A stretch of 64,000 nucleotides of DNA from Flagellimonas marinaquae (GCF_023716465.1 NZ_CP092415.1:1-64000), one strand, 5' to 3'. Positions 1-9,002 are shown, numbered from the stretch's first letter. Numbers and translations: made by a program. Notes: generated by a model not told the origin, from the letters alone.

Positions 1-3
1 CAA

Positions 4-32
4 TAAGCATTTAATAACCCTATAAATGCTTA
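4..32. repeat. Inverted repeat upstream of dnaA
   Basis: Perfect 10-bp arms TAAGCATTTA (4-13) and TAAATGCTTA (23-32) are separated by 9 bases, 44 bases before the dnaA start. It could be an operator for dnaA, or the terminator of a gene beyond the left edge, although no T-run follows it. No DnaA box (TTATCCACA) is visible in these 75 bases. Confidence 0.6.
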
Positions 33-75
33 CTCTTAAATTATAAGCTAACCATTAAAACAAGGAAAAACTTCT

Positions 76-1500
76 ATGAGTGCTACTGCTAATTCCGTAT
101 GGAACAACTGTTTGGCTTTTATCCAAGATAACATCCAACCGCAGGCATTCAAAACTTGGTTTGAGCCTATAAAGCCTATTAAATTAACAGATAAGGCTTT
201 GAGCATTCAGGTTCCCAGTAAGTTTTTCTACGAATGGCTCGAAGAACACTATGTTAAGCTTTTAAAAGTTGCCATGACCAGAGAGTTGGGCAACAATGCA
301 AAGCTGATCTATGTGATAAAAATGGAAAACAAATACGGTAACAAGGAACCCTTTACGGAGCAAATCCCAAGTTCCAACCGTACCGCTGTTGGACCCCAAG
401 AATTGGATGTGCCGATCACCTCCAAAAGTCCCGAGCTAAAAAATCCATTTGTGATTCCCGGTATTAGGAACATTAAGATTGAATCCCAATTAAACCCCAA
501 CTACAATTTCGATAATTTCCTCGAAGGAGATTCCAACCGTTTGGCCCGTTCCGCGGGTATGGCCGTGGCCAACAAACCCGGGGGAACTTCCTTCAACCCA
601 TTGTTGGTTTTTGGGGGAGTGGGATTAGGGAAAACACATTTGGCCCACGCCATTGGTGTAGAAATAAAGGATAAGTACCCGGAAAAGACCGTTCTTTATA
701 TTTCTGCGGAAAAATTCACGCAACAATATATCGAATCGGTAAAAAAGAACACTCGAAACGACTTTATCCATTTTTACCAATTGATAGATGTACTTATTAT
801 AGATGATGTACAATTTCTATCCGGTAAATCTGGAACCCAGGATGTATTTTTCCACATTTTCAACCATTTGCACCAAAATGGCAAGCAGGTGATATTGACT
901 TCGGACAAAGCTCCTGTGGATATGCAGGACATTGAACAACGCTTACTCTCCCGTTTTAAATGGGGATTGTCTGCAGAATTGCAAAGTCCAGATTACGAAA
1001 CACGGGTTTCCATCTTAAAAAATAAACTCTACCGCGATGGCGTTGAAATGCCGGAAGAGATTATAGACCACGTGGCCAAAAACATCAAAACCAACATTCG
1101 CGAACTGGAAGGGGCCATTATTTCGTTGATAGCCCAATCTTCTTTCAATAAGCGGGAGGTAACTCTGGAATTGGCCCAACAGGTAGTGGACAAATTTGTA
1201 AAGAACACAAAGCGCGAAGTATCCATCGATTACATTCAAAAAGTGGTTTCGGATTATTTCGAAATGGATGTGGCCACCCTACAGTCCAAAACAAGAAAGC
1301 GACATATTGTACAGGCGAGACAGTTGGCCATGTTCTTTGCGAAAAAGTTTACTAAGGCATCTTTGGCAAGTATTGGGTCACAAATCGGAAAACGTGACCA
1401 TGCAACGGTACTCCACGCCTGTAAAACGGTGGATAACTTAGCGGAAACGGACAAGCAATTCAGAAAATATATTGAAGATCTGAACAAAAAGTTCACCTAA
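76..1500 (+). CDS. dnaA: Chromosomal replication initiator protein DnaA
   Basis: DnaA binds 9-mer boxes at the origin and uses ATP to open the duplex and load the helicase. All four domains are visible in 474 residues: domain I about 1-90 with the conserved TWFEPI motif, a short linker to about 125, and the AAA+ domain with Walker A GGVGLGKTH (180-188) and Walker B IIDDVQF (241-247). Domain IV follows with the box-binding signature GKRDHATVLHA near residue 438. Length is normal. A phosphatase gene follows after 21 bases, so the two may be cotranscribed. Its position next to the window edge suggests that the sequence was rotated to start at dnaA; this says nothing certain about where oriC is. 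Confidence 0.98.
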   Translation: MSATANSVWNNCLAFIQDNIQPQAFKTWFEPIKPIKLTDKALSIQVPSKFFYEWLEEHYVKLLKVAMTRELGNNAKLIYVIKMENKYGNKEPFTEQIPSSNRTAVGPQELDVPITSKSPELKNPFVIPGIRNIKIESQLNPNYNFDNFLEGDSNRLARSAGMAVANKPGGTSFNPLLVFGGVGLGKTHLAHAIGVEIKDKYPEKTVLYISAEKFTQQYIESVKKNTRNDFIHFYQLIDVLIIDDVQFLSGKSGTQDVFFHIFNHLHQNGKQVILTSDKAPVDMQDIEQRLLSRFKWGLSAELQSPDYETRVSILKNKLYRDGVEMPEEIIDHVAKNIKTNIRELEGAIISLIAQSSFNKREVTLELAQQVVDKFVKNTKREVSIDYIQKVVSDYFEMDVATLQSKTRKRHIVQARQLAMFFAKKFTKASLASIGSQIGKRDHATVLHACKTVDNLAETDKQFRKYIEDLNKKFT

Positions 1501-1521
1501 ACCCAACTTCACTTTCTCCTT

Positions 1522-1974
1522 ATGAAAACCAAAGTATTGATGGTCTGCCTTGGCAATATTTGCAGATCACCTTTGGCCGAAGGCGTACTGCAATCCAAGG
1601 TTGACCCCGAAAAGGTCTTTGTGGATTCGGCAGGCACGGCAGGATACCATGTGGGCAACCCTCCCGATAAACGCTCTATTGCCGTGGCCAGTAAATATGG
1701 TATAAACATACAAGACCAAAAATGCAGAAAGTTCTCCAAAAAGGATTTTTTAGAGTTCGACCACATTTACGTAATGGACCGCAGCAATTTTTCCGATGTG
1801 GCCAGTTTGGCAAGCGACCAAAAAGAAGCTGCTAAGGTAAAACTACTTTTGACCGAAGTGGAATTGGGACATATCGAAGTACCCGACCCCTACTACGGCG
1901 GGGACGATGGTTTTGAAAATGTGTACCAAATGATCGATACCGCTTGTGAGGCAATTGCGAAAAAGCTAAATTAA
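1522..1974 (+). CDS. Low-molecular-weight protein-tyrosine phosphatase
   Basis: Cytoplasmic phosphatase of the LMW-PTP fold. The P-loop CLGNICRS starts at Cys9 (nucleophile) with Arg15, matching the CX5R signature, and the general acid Asp122 sits in the DPYY loop near the C-terminus. Length, 150 residues, is typical. Family members dephosphorylate tyrosine (or arginine) on proteins, and in many bacteria act on exopolysaccharide-linked kinases. No kinase gene is nearby, so the substrate cannot be named. It lies 21 bases after dnaA and 4 bases before the next gene, consistent with an operon. Confidence 0.93.
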   Translation: MKTKVLMVCLGNICRSPLAEGVLQSKVDPEKVFVDSAGTAGYHVGNPPDKRSIAVASKYGINIQDQKCRKFSKKDFLEFDHIYVMDRSNFSDVASLASDQKEAAKVKLLLTEVELGHIEVPDPYYGGDDGFENVYQMIDTACEAIAKKLN

Positions 1975-1978
1975 ACCC

Positions 1979-2707
1979 ATGGAAGATGAAAAACCCGGTT
2001 TGGTAGTTGGCAAAATCTATTTGATCCCAACCACACTTGGAGACAATGCTCCCTTGGAAGTTTTGCCCATTTCGGTAAAAGGCACCATAGAAAGGATAGA
2101 CCACTACATTGTTGAAAATGAAAAAACTGCCCGTAGGTTCATTAAACGAGTCAGTCCTAACAAGCCACAACCCGAACTTAAGTTGCAGTTACTGAACAAG
2201 TACACCAACCCTGAAGAAATACCATCCTTTTTAGATCCCTGTATACATGGGTTCGATATTGGTGTTCTTTCCGAAGCTGGTTGTCCGGGTATTGCCGACC
2301 CAGGTGCAGATGTAGTGCGTGTGGCACACGAAAAAAGAATACAAGTAGTTCCATTGGTAGGCCCCTCCTCCATTCTAATGGCCATGATGAGCAGTGGCAT
2401 GAACGGGCAAAACTTTGCCTTTAACGGCTATTTGCCCATAGACAATGCAGAACGAAAGAAAATTTTGAAAAGTTTGGAGCGACTTTCCAGGGACAAAGGC
2501 CAATCCCAAATTTTTATGGAGACTCCCTACCGCAACAATAAAATGCTCAAGGAGCTGATAAAAACACTTCAAAAATCAACACGGTTGTGTATTGCCTGCG
2601 ATATTACGTTACCTACGGAGTTTATCGCCACCAAAACCGTACACGAATGGGGGGAAATCGATTTAGATTTAGACAAAAGACCTACCATTTATATTTTACA
2701 AGCATAA
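1979..2707 (+). CDS. RsmI-like SAM-dependent (tetrapyrrole-methylase fold) methyltransferase
   Basis: A tetrapyrrole-methylase-fold protein related to RsmI, which 2'-O-methylates 16S rRNA C1402. The start GKIYLIPTTLGDN, the loop SEAGCPGIADPGADV (about residues 96-110), PLVGPSS and the TPYRNNKM segment follow the RsmI order. At 242 residues it is shorter than E. coli RsmI (about 286) and lacks the usual C-terminal region, a form common in Bacteroidota. Whether this short form methylates the same nucleotide is not shown here. Translation starts 4 bases after the phosphatase stop, and a terminator follows immediately. Confidence 0.85.
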   Translation: MEDEKPGLVVGKIYLIPTTLGDNAPLEVLPISVKGTIERIDHYIVENEKTARRFIKRVSPNKPQPELKLQLLNKYTNPEEIPSFLDPCIHGFDIGVLSEAGCPGIADPGADVVRVAHEKRIQVVPLVGPSSILMAMMSSGMNGQNFAFNGYLPIDNAERKKILKSLERLSRDKGQSQIFMETPYRNNKMLKELIKTLQKSTRLCIACDITLPTEFIATKTVHEWGEIDLDLDKRPTIYILQA

Positions 2708-2738
2708 AAAAAGCCCCGATAATTCCGGGCTTTTTGTT
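2706..2738 (+). terminator. Rho-independent terminator after the RsmI-like gene
   Basis: AAAAAGCCC and GGGCTTTTT arms enclose a short loop and are followed by TTTTTG. It overlaps the stop region of the upstream gene and closes the dnaA-side transcription unit; it also lies at the end of the convergent gene to the right. Confidence 0.85.
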
Positions 2739-2755
2739 TCAATACGCAGTTTCAA

Positions 2756-3400
2756 TTAAACCTTGGCATTTTTTTGTTGCTTGATATTGGAAATATCATA
2801 GCCAGCAAATTTTTTCATATAGTAGGAGATGCTACTTCCGTACGCATCGGTTACATCGTTTTGCCCATAAGATCGCAGATATTTTTTTACGTTACCGGCT
2901 CCGGCCAAATGTGCCGCAGCCAATATTCCGGATTCGGTAACTTGAATGCCACCGATCGTTTTGCCTTTGAAACGTTTGATATCTCTTCGCAAAATCCATT
3001 TGTTACGGGCAATGTTGGCCTCAAAAGCCTTTTCTTGAAGTTCTGGGTTCGACAGAAAATCATCCATATCGTAAACGCCCATCAAATTTAAGGTACTACT
3101 ACCAAATTGGTACTTACCTAAATAACCCAATGTGTTTACTCTATGATATTTACCCTGGGATTCTTTGAAAGCGAGCGCTTCCTTAAAGCCATTAAAGGCT
3201 TTGCCCAAAAAAGGAGGTGTTACCTCATCCTCTTCTAAAAGTGCAATGGAGCTTTGTGGCGCAAAAATCTCCGAATTGGCCATAACCTTAAGTGAATCAG
3301 GAATTTCAACAGTTTCCTTTTTCATTACGGTGTAGGTACCAAAACTTGTCAAAACTACGATCATGGCAAGATGCAGTATAAAACCAATCCATCTTTTCAT
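2756..3400 (-). CDS. Exported lysozyme-like peptidoglycan-active protein
   Basis: A 214-residue protein with one N-terminal hydrophobic segment (about 5-22) serving as signal or anchor. The core FKESQGKYHRVNTLGYLGKYQFG resembles the catalytic-Glu region of transglycosylase/lysozyme folds, with Glu80 as the candidate acid, followed by an alanine-rich AAHLAGAGN segment also typical of that fold. Flavobacterial relatives are often labelled peptidoglycan-binding. I chose the ATG at 3400 because it directly precedes the signal segment (MKRW); an upstream in-frame start at 3439 would put 13 charged residues before it. A TATATTTG -7 element on this strand at 3456-3463 supports a start downstream of it. 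Activity is inferred. Confidence 0.75.
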   Translation of the reverse strand: MKRWIGFILHLAMIVVLTSFGTYTVMKKETVEIPDSLKVMANSEIFAPQSSIALLEEDEVTPPFLGKAFNGFKEALAFKESQGKYHRVNTLGYLGKYQFGSSTLNLMGVYDMDDFLSNPELQEKAFEANIARNKWILRRDIKRFKGKTIGGIQVTESGILAAAHLAGAGNVKKYLRSYGQNDVTDAYGSSISYYMKKFAGYDISNIKQQKNAKV

Positions 3401-3455
3401 AATGTTCTCTTTTGTGATCTCGATACATATACGTATCAAAAATCAATTTGGCCGG

Positions 3456-3463
3456 CAAATATA
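3456..3463 (-). promoter_or_regulatory. Bacteroidota -7 element (TATATTTG)
   Basis: TATATTTG on the minus strand matches the TAnnTTTG consensus. No TTG was found at the usual distance, so this is half a promoter only. It would drive the lysozyme-like gene. Confidence 0.45.
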
Positions 3464-3559
3464 GGGGGAGATATTTTAACGGGTACCCTAAAGCTCATAA
3501 AGATTTCTTAAATGAGGCTTAAAATCCGTTAAAGTGATGAATATCAACGGTAAAGAGCC

Positions 3560-4603
3560 CTATCTAAGTACCTTTTGTTGATTTAACCAACGGGTGTACT
3601 GCACTTTATTTCGGTTGTGCTGCGCCAAAGTTTTGGCAAACATGTGGTACCCAAAGTTGGAAACGTCTGCCACAAAATAGAGATAATCGTGCTTTTCTGG
3701 ATTCAAAACGGCATCTATCGAGGTAATGTCCGGCATGGTAATCGGTCCCGGTGGAACACCTGCATATTTATAGGTATTGTATGGAGAATCCATTTCCAGA
3801 TCACGAAAGAGTACTCTTTTTATAATTGTATCATAGTTACCGGTCTCTTTTTTAATGGCATAGATTACGGTAGGATCGGCCTGGAGCAACATCCCTCTTT
3901 TGATTCTGTTCAGGTAAACCCCGGCAACACGAGGTCGCTCATCCACCTTTGCGGTTTCTTTTTGTACAATGGCTGCCAAAGAAGTAACCTCGTTTGGCGT
4001 AAGACCCAAACTTTTGGCCTTTTGTAGTCGGGTATCTGTCCAAAAGCGGTCATATTCTTTTTTCATCCTGTCCCTAAAACCCTCTGCATTTGTATTCCAG
4101 AAAAATTCGTAGGTATTGGGAATATACATGGCCAACTTGGTATCTTCATCAAACCCTTGCTCTTGCAGAAAACCGGGATCATTGAATGTTTGTAACAACG
4201 ATAAGCTATCTGCCTCTATTTGCTCAGCGACCCGTCCCGCCAACAAAGCCAACGATTCTTGGTTATTAAAGGAAACCTGCACAGGAATATTGGCACTGCG
4301 CAAGGTATTGATGATGTCGTTATTGTTCATCCCTTTTTTGAGTGCATATTTTCCTGCTTTTATGTTATTGATATATCCCTTGCGTTTGGCAACAGCCTCA
4401 AAAGAAGACATATCTTTCAATAAAGGCTCAACGGAGGTGGTAACATCGGAAAACGAAGCATCCGAAGCAATGTAAACATATGCTTCGCTATTATTGAACT
4501 GTGTATTGGGGCTAAAAATGGCGCTATAAATCCGATATGCGATAAAACCACAAATTATCAGTCCAAGTATGGCCGTGGCCCAAAGTACTTTTTTAAGATT
4601 CAT
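3560..4603 (-). CDS. mltG: Endolytic transglycosylase MltG
   Basis: MltG (YceG family) cleaves nascent glycan strands in the periplasm while anchored in the inner membrane, setting glycan length. A single transmembrane helix (about residues 6-27) precedes a YceG domain. The catalytic glutamate is Glu216 in the QKETAKVDERP motif, followed by GVYLNRI, ADPTV and YAGVPPGPI, all conserved in the family. At 347 residues it has normal length. It overlaps the upstream GNAT gene by 11 bases, and dapF overlaps that, so all three are very likely one operon dealing with cell-wall precursor supply and glycan processing. Confidence 0.95.
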   Translation of the reverse strand: MNLKKVLWATAILGLIICGFIAYRIYSAIFSPNTQFNNSEAYVYIASDASFSDVTTSVEPLLKDMSSFEAVAKRKGYINNIKAGKYALKKGMNNNDIINTLRSANIPVQVSFNNQESLALLAGRVAEQIEADSLSLLQTFNDPGFLQEQGFDEDTKLAMYIPNTYEFFWNTNAEGFRDRMKKEYDRFWTDTRLQKAKSLGLTPNEVTSLAAIVQKETAKVDERPRVAGVYLNRIKRGMLLQADPTVIYAIKKETGNYDTIIKRVLFRDLEMDSPYNTYKYAGVPPGPITMPDITSIDAVLNPEKHDYLYFVADVSNFGYHMFAKTLAQHNRNKVQYTRWLNQQKVLR

Positions 4604-5126
4604 TGGTGTTGATCTTTTGAAACATTATTTCGTTTTTGAACCCTTTATGGGTCCGTATCCATTCTTTTTTGATGCCTATTTCCTTAAATCCCAACTTTTT
4701 GAACAAGTGGATACTAGCGAGATTATCTTCCAAAATATTGGCATATAATTGATGCATATCCAAAACGGAAAATGCATAATCGCACAATAGTGATAATGCC
4801 TCCGCTCCTACACCCCTGTTTCTATAACTAGGTTCGGCAATAACGATTCCGATTCCCGCCCTCCGATTTTTGGGATCAAAATCAAAAAGATCTATCAGTC
4901 CGATACATGGATCATTTTGATCGCCAATGCAAAGCCGCAGCTGTTTAACATCGTAAATATCCCTGTGGGCATTGTCCAGATAGGATTGGAGCACTTTCTT
5001 GGAATACGGTTTTAAGGTACCGCTCACCTCCCAGACCGATGTATCGTTTTCCAATTTGTACAGAAAATCCAAATCGGTAGGCTCTAGCGCGCGCAAATAA
5101 ATATGTTCTCCTTTTATATTGAGCAT
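4593..5126 (-). CDS. GNAT family N-acetyltransferase (RimJ/RimL type)
   Basis: A 177-residue acetyltransferase of the RimJ/RimL-like group. It opens with GEHIYLRALEPTDLDFLY and has the acetyl-CoA pyrophosphate-binding loop YRNRGVGAEALSLL (about residues 98-111), then the C-terminal NLASIHLFKKLGFKEIG motif seen in ribosomal-protein and antibiotic/polyamine acetyltransferases. The acceptor substrate is unknown. It overlaps dapF by 13 bases and mltG by 11, indicating translational coupling inside a wall-related operon; that is context, not proof of a wall substrate. Confidence 0.88.
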   Translation of the reverse strand: MLNIKGEHIYLRALEPTDLDFLYKLENDTSVWEVSGTLKPYSKKVLQSYLDNAHRDIYDVKQLRLCIGDQNDPCIGLIDLFDFDPKNRRAGIGIVIAEPSYRNRGVGAEALSLLCDYAFSVLDMHQLYANILEDNLASIHLFKKLGFKEIGIKKEWIRTHKGFKNEIMFQKINTNES

Positions 5127-5896
5127 ACAATGGTTCCTTTAAATACCTGTTCGGCAGGTCCTTCTAAAAAAATGTTGGTGTATTTACCGTTATGCTTTTC
5201 AAAATAAATGGTAAGATCACCTCCAATGGTCTCAATATGTATTTGTTTAGCGGCAGTCTTACCTAGCTCGAACATGGTTAGGGCCACTGCGGTGACCCCG
5301 GTTCCACAGGAATATGTTTCGTCTTCTACGCCACGTTCATAGGTTCTTACCCGAAAAGCATCTTCCCCTTTTTGTTCCACAAAATTGATATTGCTACCCG
5401 ACTCGCCATAAATACCATATCGAAGTTTCTTTCCCTCTTTGGGCACATCAAATTTTTCCAGTTCGTCAACAAGCTGCACATGGTGCGGGGAACCCGTATC
5501 CAAAAAGCTGTGGTTGGGCTTTTGATGGATTTTGTCCACATCGATCATTTTTAGCTTCACCTGGTTTCCGTTTATAGTTGCGTAATGTAGTCCATCCACT
5601 GCGTTGAACGTGGTCTCTTTTTTAAATATGCCCAGATAATGTGCAAAAGCTACCAAACATCGCCCTCCATTGCCACACATACTGCCCTCTTTGCCGTCGG
5701 CATTAAAATAAACCATTTTAAAATCCGACATATTGTCATTCTCAAGCAGCATCAAGCCATCTCCACCTATGCCAAATCTTCTATCACAAAGTTTTGAAAT
5801 CAGCTTGGTATCGTTTTTGGGGAAAATATGTTGACGATTATCGATAATTACAAAATCGTTTCCCGTTCCTTGGTATTTAAAAAAGTGCAGTTCCAT
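5114..5896 (-). CDS. dapF: Diaminopimelate epimerase
   Basis: DapF converts LL- to meso-diaminopimelate, used for lysine and for the peptidoglycan stem peptide. Both catalytic cysteines are present: Cys74 in MCGNGGRC and Cys197 in YSCGTGVTA. The N-terminal KYQGTGNDFV and GSPHHVQLV motifs fit the family, and 260 residues is normal. It is the first gene of an overlapping operon with the GNAT protein and mltG. A TATATTTG element at 5914-5921 on this strand is the likely -7 region, giving a leader of about 10-15 bases. Confidence 0.96.
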   Translation of the reverse strand: MELHFFKYQGTGNDFVIIDNRQHIFPKNDTKLISKLCDRRFGIGGDGLMLLENDNMSDFKMVYFNADGKEGSMCGNGGRCLVAFAHYLGIFKKETTFNAVDGLHYATINGNQVKLKMIDVDKIHQKPNHSFLDTGSPHHVQLVDELEKFDVPKEGKKLRYGIYGESGSNINFVEQKGEDAFRVRTYERGVEDETYSCGTGVTAVALTMFELGKTAAKQIHIETIGGDLTIYFEKHNGKYTNIFLEGPAEQVFKGTIVCSI

Positions 5897-5913
5897 GATT
5901 ATCTACAAAGGAA

Positions 5914-5921
5914 CAAATATA
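5914..5921 (-). promoter_or_regulatory. -7 element upstream of dapF
   Basis: TATATTTG on the minus strand, 18 bases before the dapF start, matches TAnnTTTG. A TTG at the standard spacing is not visible. Confidence 0.45.
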
Positions 5922-5969
5922 GGGGATTCTTTAAGGTTTTTTTTGTAGTTAAAACAGCGTTAAACCAAC

Positions 5970-5999
5970 TTGATCAAAAATTGAATTATTTTAATTTTG
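5970..5999 (+). promoter_or_regulatory. Promoter of the DegQ/HtrA gene
   Basis: TTG at 5970-5972 and TAATTTTG at 5992-5999 are separated by 19 bases, a full match to the Bacteroidota consensus TTG-N19-TAnnTTTG. The expected start of transcription is about 6005, giving a leader of about 25 bases. Confidence 0.75.
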
Positions 6000-6030
6000 A
6001 CAAAGCTAAATGTTAAATAATTATTGAATT

Positions 6031-7428
6031 ATGAAGAAAATAGCGAGTTTACTCTTGGTTTCCGTATTTGCAGGAGCAATTACCCTGGGAGCCTACAAAT
6101 TATTTTTTGAGAAGGAAAGCTATAAATGGGTCACTTCTGAACAAGAGACTCCATTTTTGTCCACTAGCAATCTAGATACTTCGGCAAGAGGTGCCGGAAT
6201 CAATGAGGTCGACTTTACCTTGGCTGCCGAAAAAACAGTGCATTCCGTGGTGCACGTTAAAAACATGACCATTAGTAGAGGCCCTTCCAGTATTGCGGAA
6301 TTCTTTTACGGCTACGAACGTCAGCAAACCCCACAGGTGGGAACAGGATCAGGGGTAATTATTTCCCCGGACGGTTATATAGTGACCAACAATCACGTAA
6401 TAGCCAATTCCAGTCAATTGGAAGTTACCTTGAACAATAACAAAACATATGAAGCTGAAGTAATCGGGACGGATGCAGATTCGGATATCGCCCTTATAAA
6501 AATTGATACGGACGATGCGCTTCCTTATTTGGCCTTTGGTGATTCCGACCATACCAAAATCGGGGAGTGGGTGCTGGCAGTAGGCAACCCGTTTAACCTT
6601 ACCTCAACCGTCACAGCGGGTATTGTTAGTGCAAAAGCCCGGTCTTTATCACCTACCAGAACACAATCCTTTATCCAGACCGATGCTGCCGTAAATCCTG
6701 GAAACAGTGGTGGTGCGTTGGTAAACACCAACGGGGACCTGATCGGAATCAATACTGCTATTACCTCTCAAACAGGTTCTTATGTTGGATATGCCTTTGC
6801 AGTACCGAGCAATATCGCCAAAAAAGTAGTGGAAGATATAATGGAGTTTGGCAATGTGCAGAAAGGACTTTTGGGCATATCGGCGGCAAATACCAAGTCC
6901 AAGGCCGCAATCGAAATGGGACTAGATCAATTGGAAGGAGTATATGTTGCAGGGGTCGAAGAAGAATCCGGTGCTGACGATGCAGGTTTGCAGGAAGGCG
7001 ACATTATTAAAAAAGTGGACAATATAGATATTCAAAAATTCTCGGAACTTACGGGGTACCTCTCCGCAAAAAGACCCGGTGATGTAGTTAGGGTAACGTT
7101 AGAGCGCGACGGTGAAAGTCTTGTAAAAAATGTTACCCTAAAAAAACAGAACAGTGTTATCCTTCCCGCAACTTCGTTCAAGGTGATGAACTTGACAAAA
7201 GAGGATAAAAAGAAATTTGGCGTATCCAAAGGCGTAAAAATAATCGATGTCCCACAAGGTTATGCCCGATACGACCTTACCAATAAAATAATTATTGAAC
7301 TGGATGGTGAGCCTATCAGCAACATAGAAGATGCCAAAGAAAAATTTGGTCAGATATCCAGATACGGTAGAACCAGTTTTACCATGATCAATGCAAATGG
7401 AGAAAAAGAACACATGATACTTCAGTAA
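6031..7428 (+). CDS. Periplasmic serine endoprotease, DegQ/HtrA family
   Basis: HtrA-type protease/chaperone for misfolded envelope proteins. An N-terminal hydrophobic segment (about 4-24) acts as signal or anchor. The trypsin-like triad is His122 (TNNHVIAN), Asp152 (DADSDIALIK) and Ser226 (NPGNSGGAL). A clear PDZ domain follows at about 275-375 (GADDAGLQEGDIIKKV), and a second, more divergent PDZ-like region occupies about 385-465. Length 465 fits DegP/DegQ. It has its own strong promoter and terminator, so it is monocistronic. No stress-sigma operator is evident. Confidence 0.94.
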   Translation: MKKIASLLLVSVFAGAITLGAYKLFFEKESYKWVTSEQETPFLSTSNLDTSARGAGINEVDFTLAAEKTVHSVVHVKNMTISRGPSSIAEFFYGYERQQTPQVGTGSGVIISPDGYIVTNNHVIANSSQLEVTLNNNKTYEAEVIGTDADSDIALIKIDTDDALPYLAFGDSDHTKIGEWVLAVGNPFNLTSTVTAGIVSAKARSLSPTRTQSFIQTDAAVNPGNSGGALVNTNGDLIGINTAITSQTGSYVGYAFAVPSNIAKKVVEDIMEFGNVQKGLLGISAANTKSKAAIEMGLDQLEGVYVAGVEEESGADDAGLQEGDIIKKVDNIDIQKFSELTGYLSAKRPGDVVRVTLERDGESLVKNVTLKKQNSVILPATSFKVMNLTKEDKKKFGVSKGVKIIDVPQGYARYDLTNKIIIELDGEPISNIEDAKEKFGQISRYGRTSFTMINANGEKEHMILQ

Positions 7429-7446
7429 ACTGAGGGTCACACTTTT

Positions 7447-7474
7447 AAAGCGTCTTTAAAAAGACGCTTTTTTT
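7447..7474 (+). terminator. Terminator after the DegQ/HtrA gene
   Basis: Perfect 11-bp arms AAAGCGTCTTT (7447-7457) and AAAGACGCTTT (7460-7470) are followed by TTTT. Confidence 0.9.
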
Positions 7475-7553
7475 ATGTCCAATAAGTTTTACGAAAACGT
7501 TTGAAATATCTAATTTTGCCGAAAATTAAACTACACAACTGTAACCATCATCC

Positions 7554-9002
7554 ATGAGCAACAACAATTCGTACGAAAAAGAGCTTGCGTTCCAAGCGGA
7601 TAGAAGAAAGGCAACCACGGAATTTATTAAAATCATTAGCGATTTATGGTACGACAAGGCCATAGAAGTCGTACTCTTTAAAAATCAGATAATCGATAAA
7701 AACGTGAGCGACATCATCAACCTGCACGAGTATGCCGGTGAATTTGTCCAAAAGCCGATGTCGATCTTTGATTCAGTAGAAATTCTTAGGGCAATCAACG
7801 ACCTCAATCTGCCTCCAGCCAAATTGGATATTGGAAAACTAACGTACGAATACAACAATAACCAAAACGCCCATTTGAACGTAAAGGCCTTTGTGATAGA
7901 TAAACTAAAGGATGCGGAATCTTCCAAGGCCATAAAACCTAAAGATGTTGTACTCTATGGATTCGGCCGCATTGGACGCCTAGTGGCCAGGGAACTTATG
8001 GCCAAAACAGGACGCGGCAGTCAGCTGCGCTTGCGTGCCATTGTGGTTCGTGGAGAATTGAACAAGGAAATCTTGGAAAAAAGAGCTGCACTTTTAAAAA
8101 CGGATTCCGTTCACGGGCCATTTACCGGAACGGTGGACATTGACGAGGAAAAGCAAGCCTTGGTGATCAATGGCACAACAGTAAGGATCATCAGTGCCAA
8201 TCAGCCGGAAGATATAGATTATACCAAATATGGCATTACCAACGCCCTGATCATCGACAACACAGGGGCCTTTAGGGACAATGTTGCCCTTTCCAGGCAT
8301 TTAAAATCCAAAGGGGCGAGCAAAGTATTGCTGACCGCTCCTGGTAAGGAAGTACCTAATATTGTTCATGGCGTAAACCATAAGGATTTTAATCCGGACA
8401 AAACCAAGATTTATTCCGCAGCGTCTTGTACGACCAACGCCATTACCCCAATTTTAAAAGTGGTGGAGGACTCTTTGGGCATTAAGAAGGGACATCTGGA
8501 AACCATACATGCCTATACCAACGACCAAAATCTGGTGGACAATATGCACAAAAAATACCGTCGTGGCCGTGCCGCCGCCCTAAACATGGTAATCACGGAA
8601 ACCGGTGCCGGCTCAGCCGTGGCCAAGGCGTTGCCCTCCTTACAAGGCAAGCTAACGTCCAACGCCATTAGAGTTCCCGTACCCAATGGATCATTGGCCA
8701 TTCTAAACTTGGAAGTAAAAAACAAGACTTCCAAAGAGGGTATAGACACCATCATAAAAAAATATGCTTTGGAAGGAGACTTGGTAGAGCAAATAAAATA
8801 CGCCCTAAGCAACGAACTCGTATCTTCGGATATAATTGGCACCACTGCTCCATCCATTTATGACAGTAATGCCACAATTGTTTCGGCAGATGGTAAAAAT
8901 GTGGTTCTATATATTTGGTATGACAATGAGTACGGGTATTCCCATCAAGTAATACGATTGGCAAAATATATCGCAAAAGTTAGGCGTTATACCTACTATT
9001 AG
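7554..9002 (+). CDS. Glyceraldehyde-3-phosphate dehydrogenase, long form
   Basis: Oxidises glyceraldehyde-3-phosphate to 1,3-bisphosphoglycerate (or the reverse) with NAD(P). The catalytic domain begins near residue 130 with the Rossmann motif GFGRIGR (136-142). Cys292 in SAASCTTNAITP is the nucleophile, and WYDNEYGYSHQV is the conserved C-terminal motif. The first roughly 125 residues are an extra helical extension absent from classical 330-residue GapA, so the enzyme is 482 residues long. This long type is widespread in flavobacteria beside a classical GapA, often thought gluconeogenic; which direction it runs here is not visible. A TAATTTTG -7 element lies at 7511-7518. Confidence 0.93.
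   Translation: MSNNNSYEKELAFQADRRKATTEFIKIISDLWYDKAIEVVLFKNQIIDKNVSDIINLHEYAGEFVQKPMSIFDSVEILRAINDLNLPPAKLDIGKLTYEYNNNQNAHLNVKAFVIDKLKDAESSKAIKPKDVVLYGFGRIGRLVARELMAKTGRGSQLRLRAIVVRGELNKEILEKRAALLKTDSVHGPFTGTVDIDEEKQALVINGTTVRIISANQPEDIDYTKYGITNALIIDNTGAFRDNVALSRHLKSKGASKVLLTAPGKEVPNIVHGVNHKDFNPDKTKIYSAASCTTNAITPILKVVEDSLGIKKGHLETIHAYTNDQNLVDNMHKKYRRGRAAALNMVITETGAGSAVAKALPSLQGKLTSNAIRVPVPNGSLAILNLEVKNKTSKEGIDTIIKKYALEGDLVEQIKYALSNELVSSDIIGTTAPSIYDSNATIVSADGKNVVLYIWYDNEYGYSHQVIRLAKYIAKVRRYTYY

Noticed and set aside
1-75. oriC next to dnaA
   Set aside because: No DnaA boxes or AT-rich unwinding element can be identified in 75 bases; the left edge may just be a chosen numbering point.
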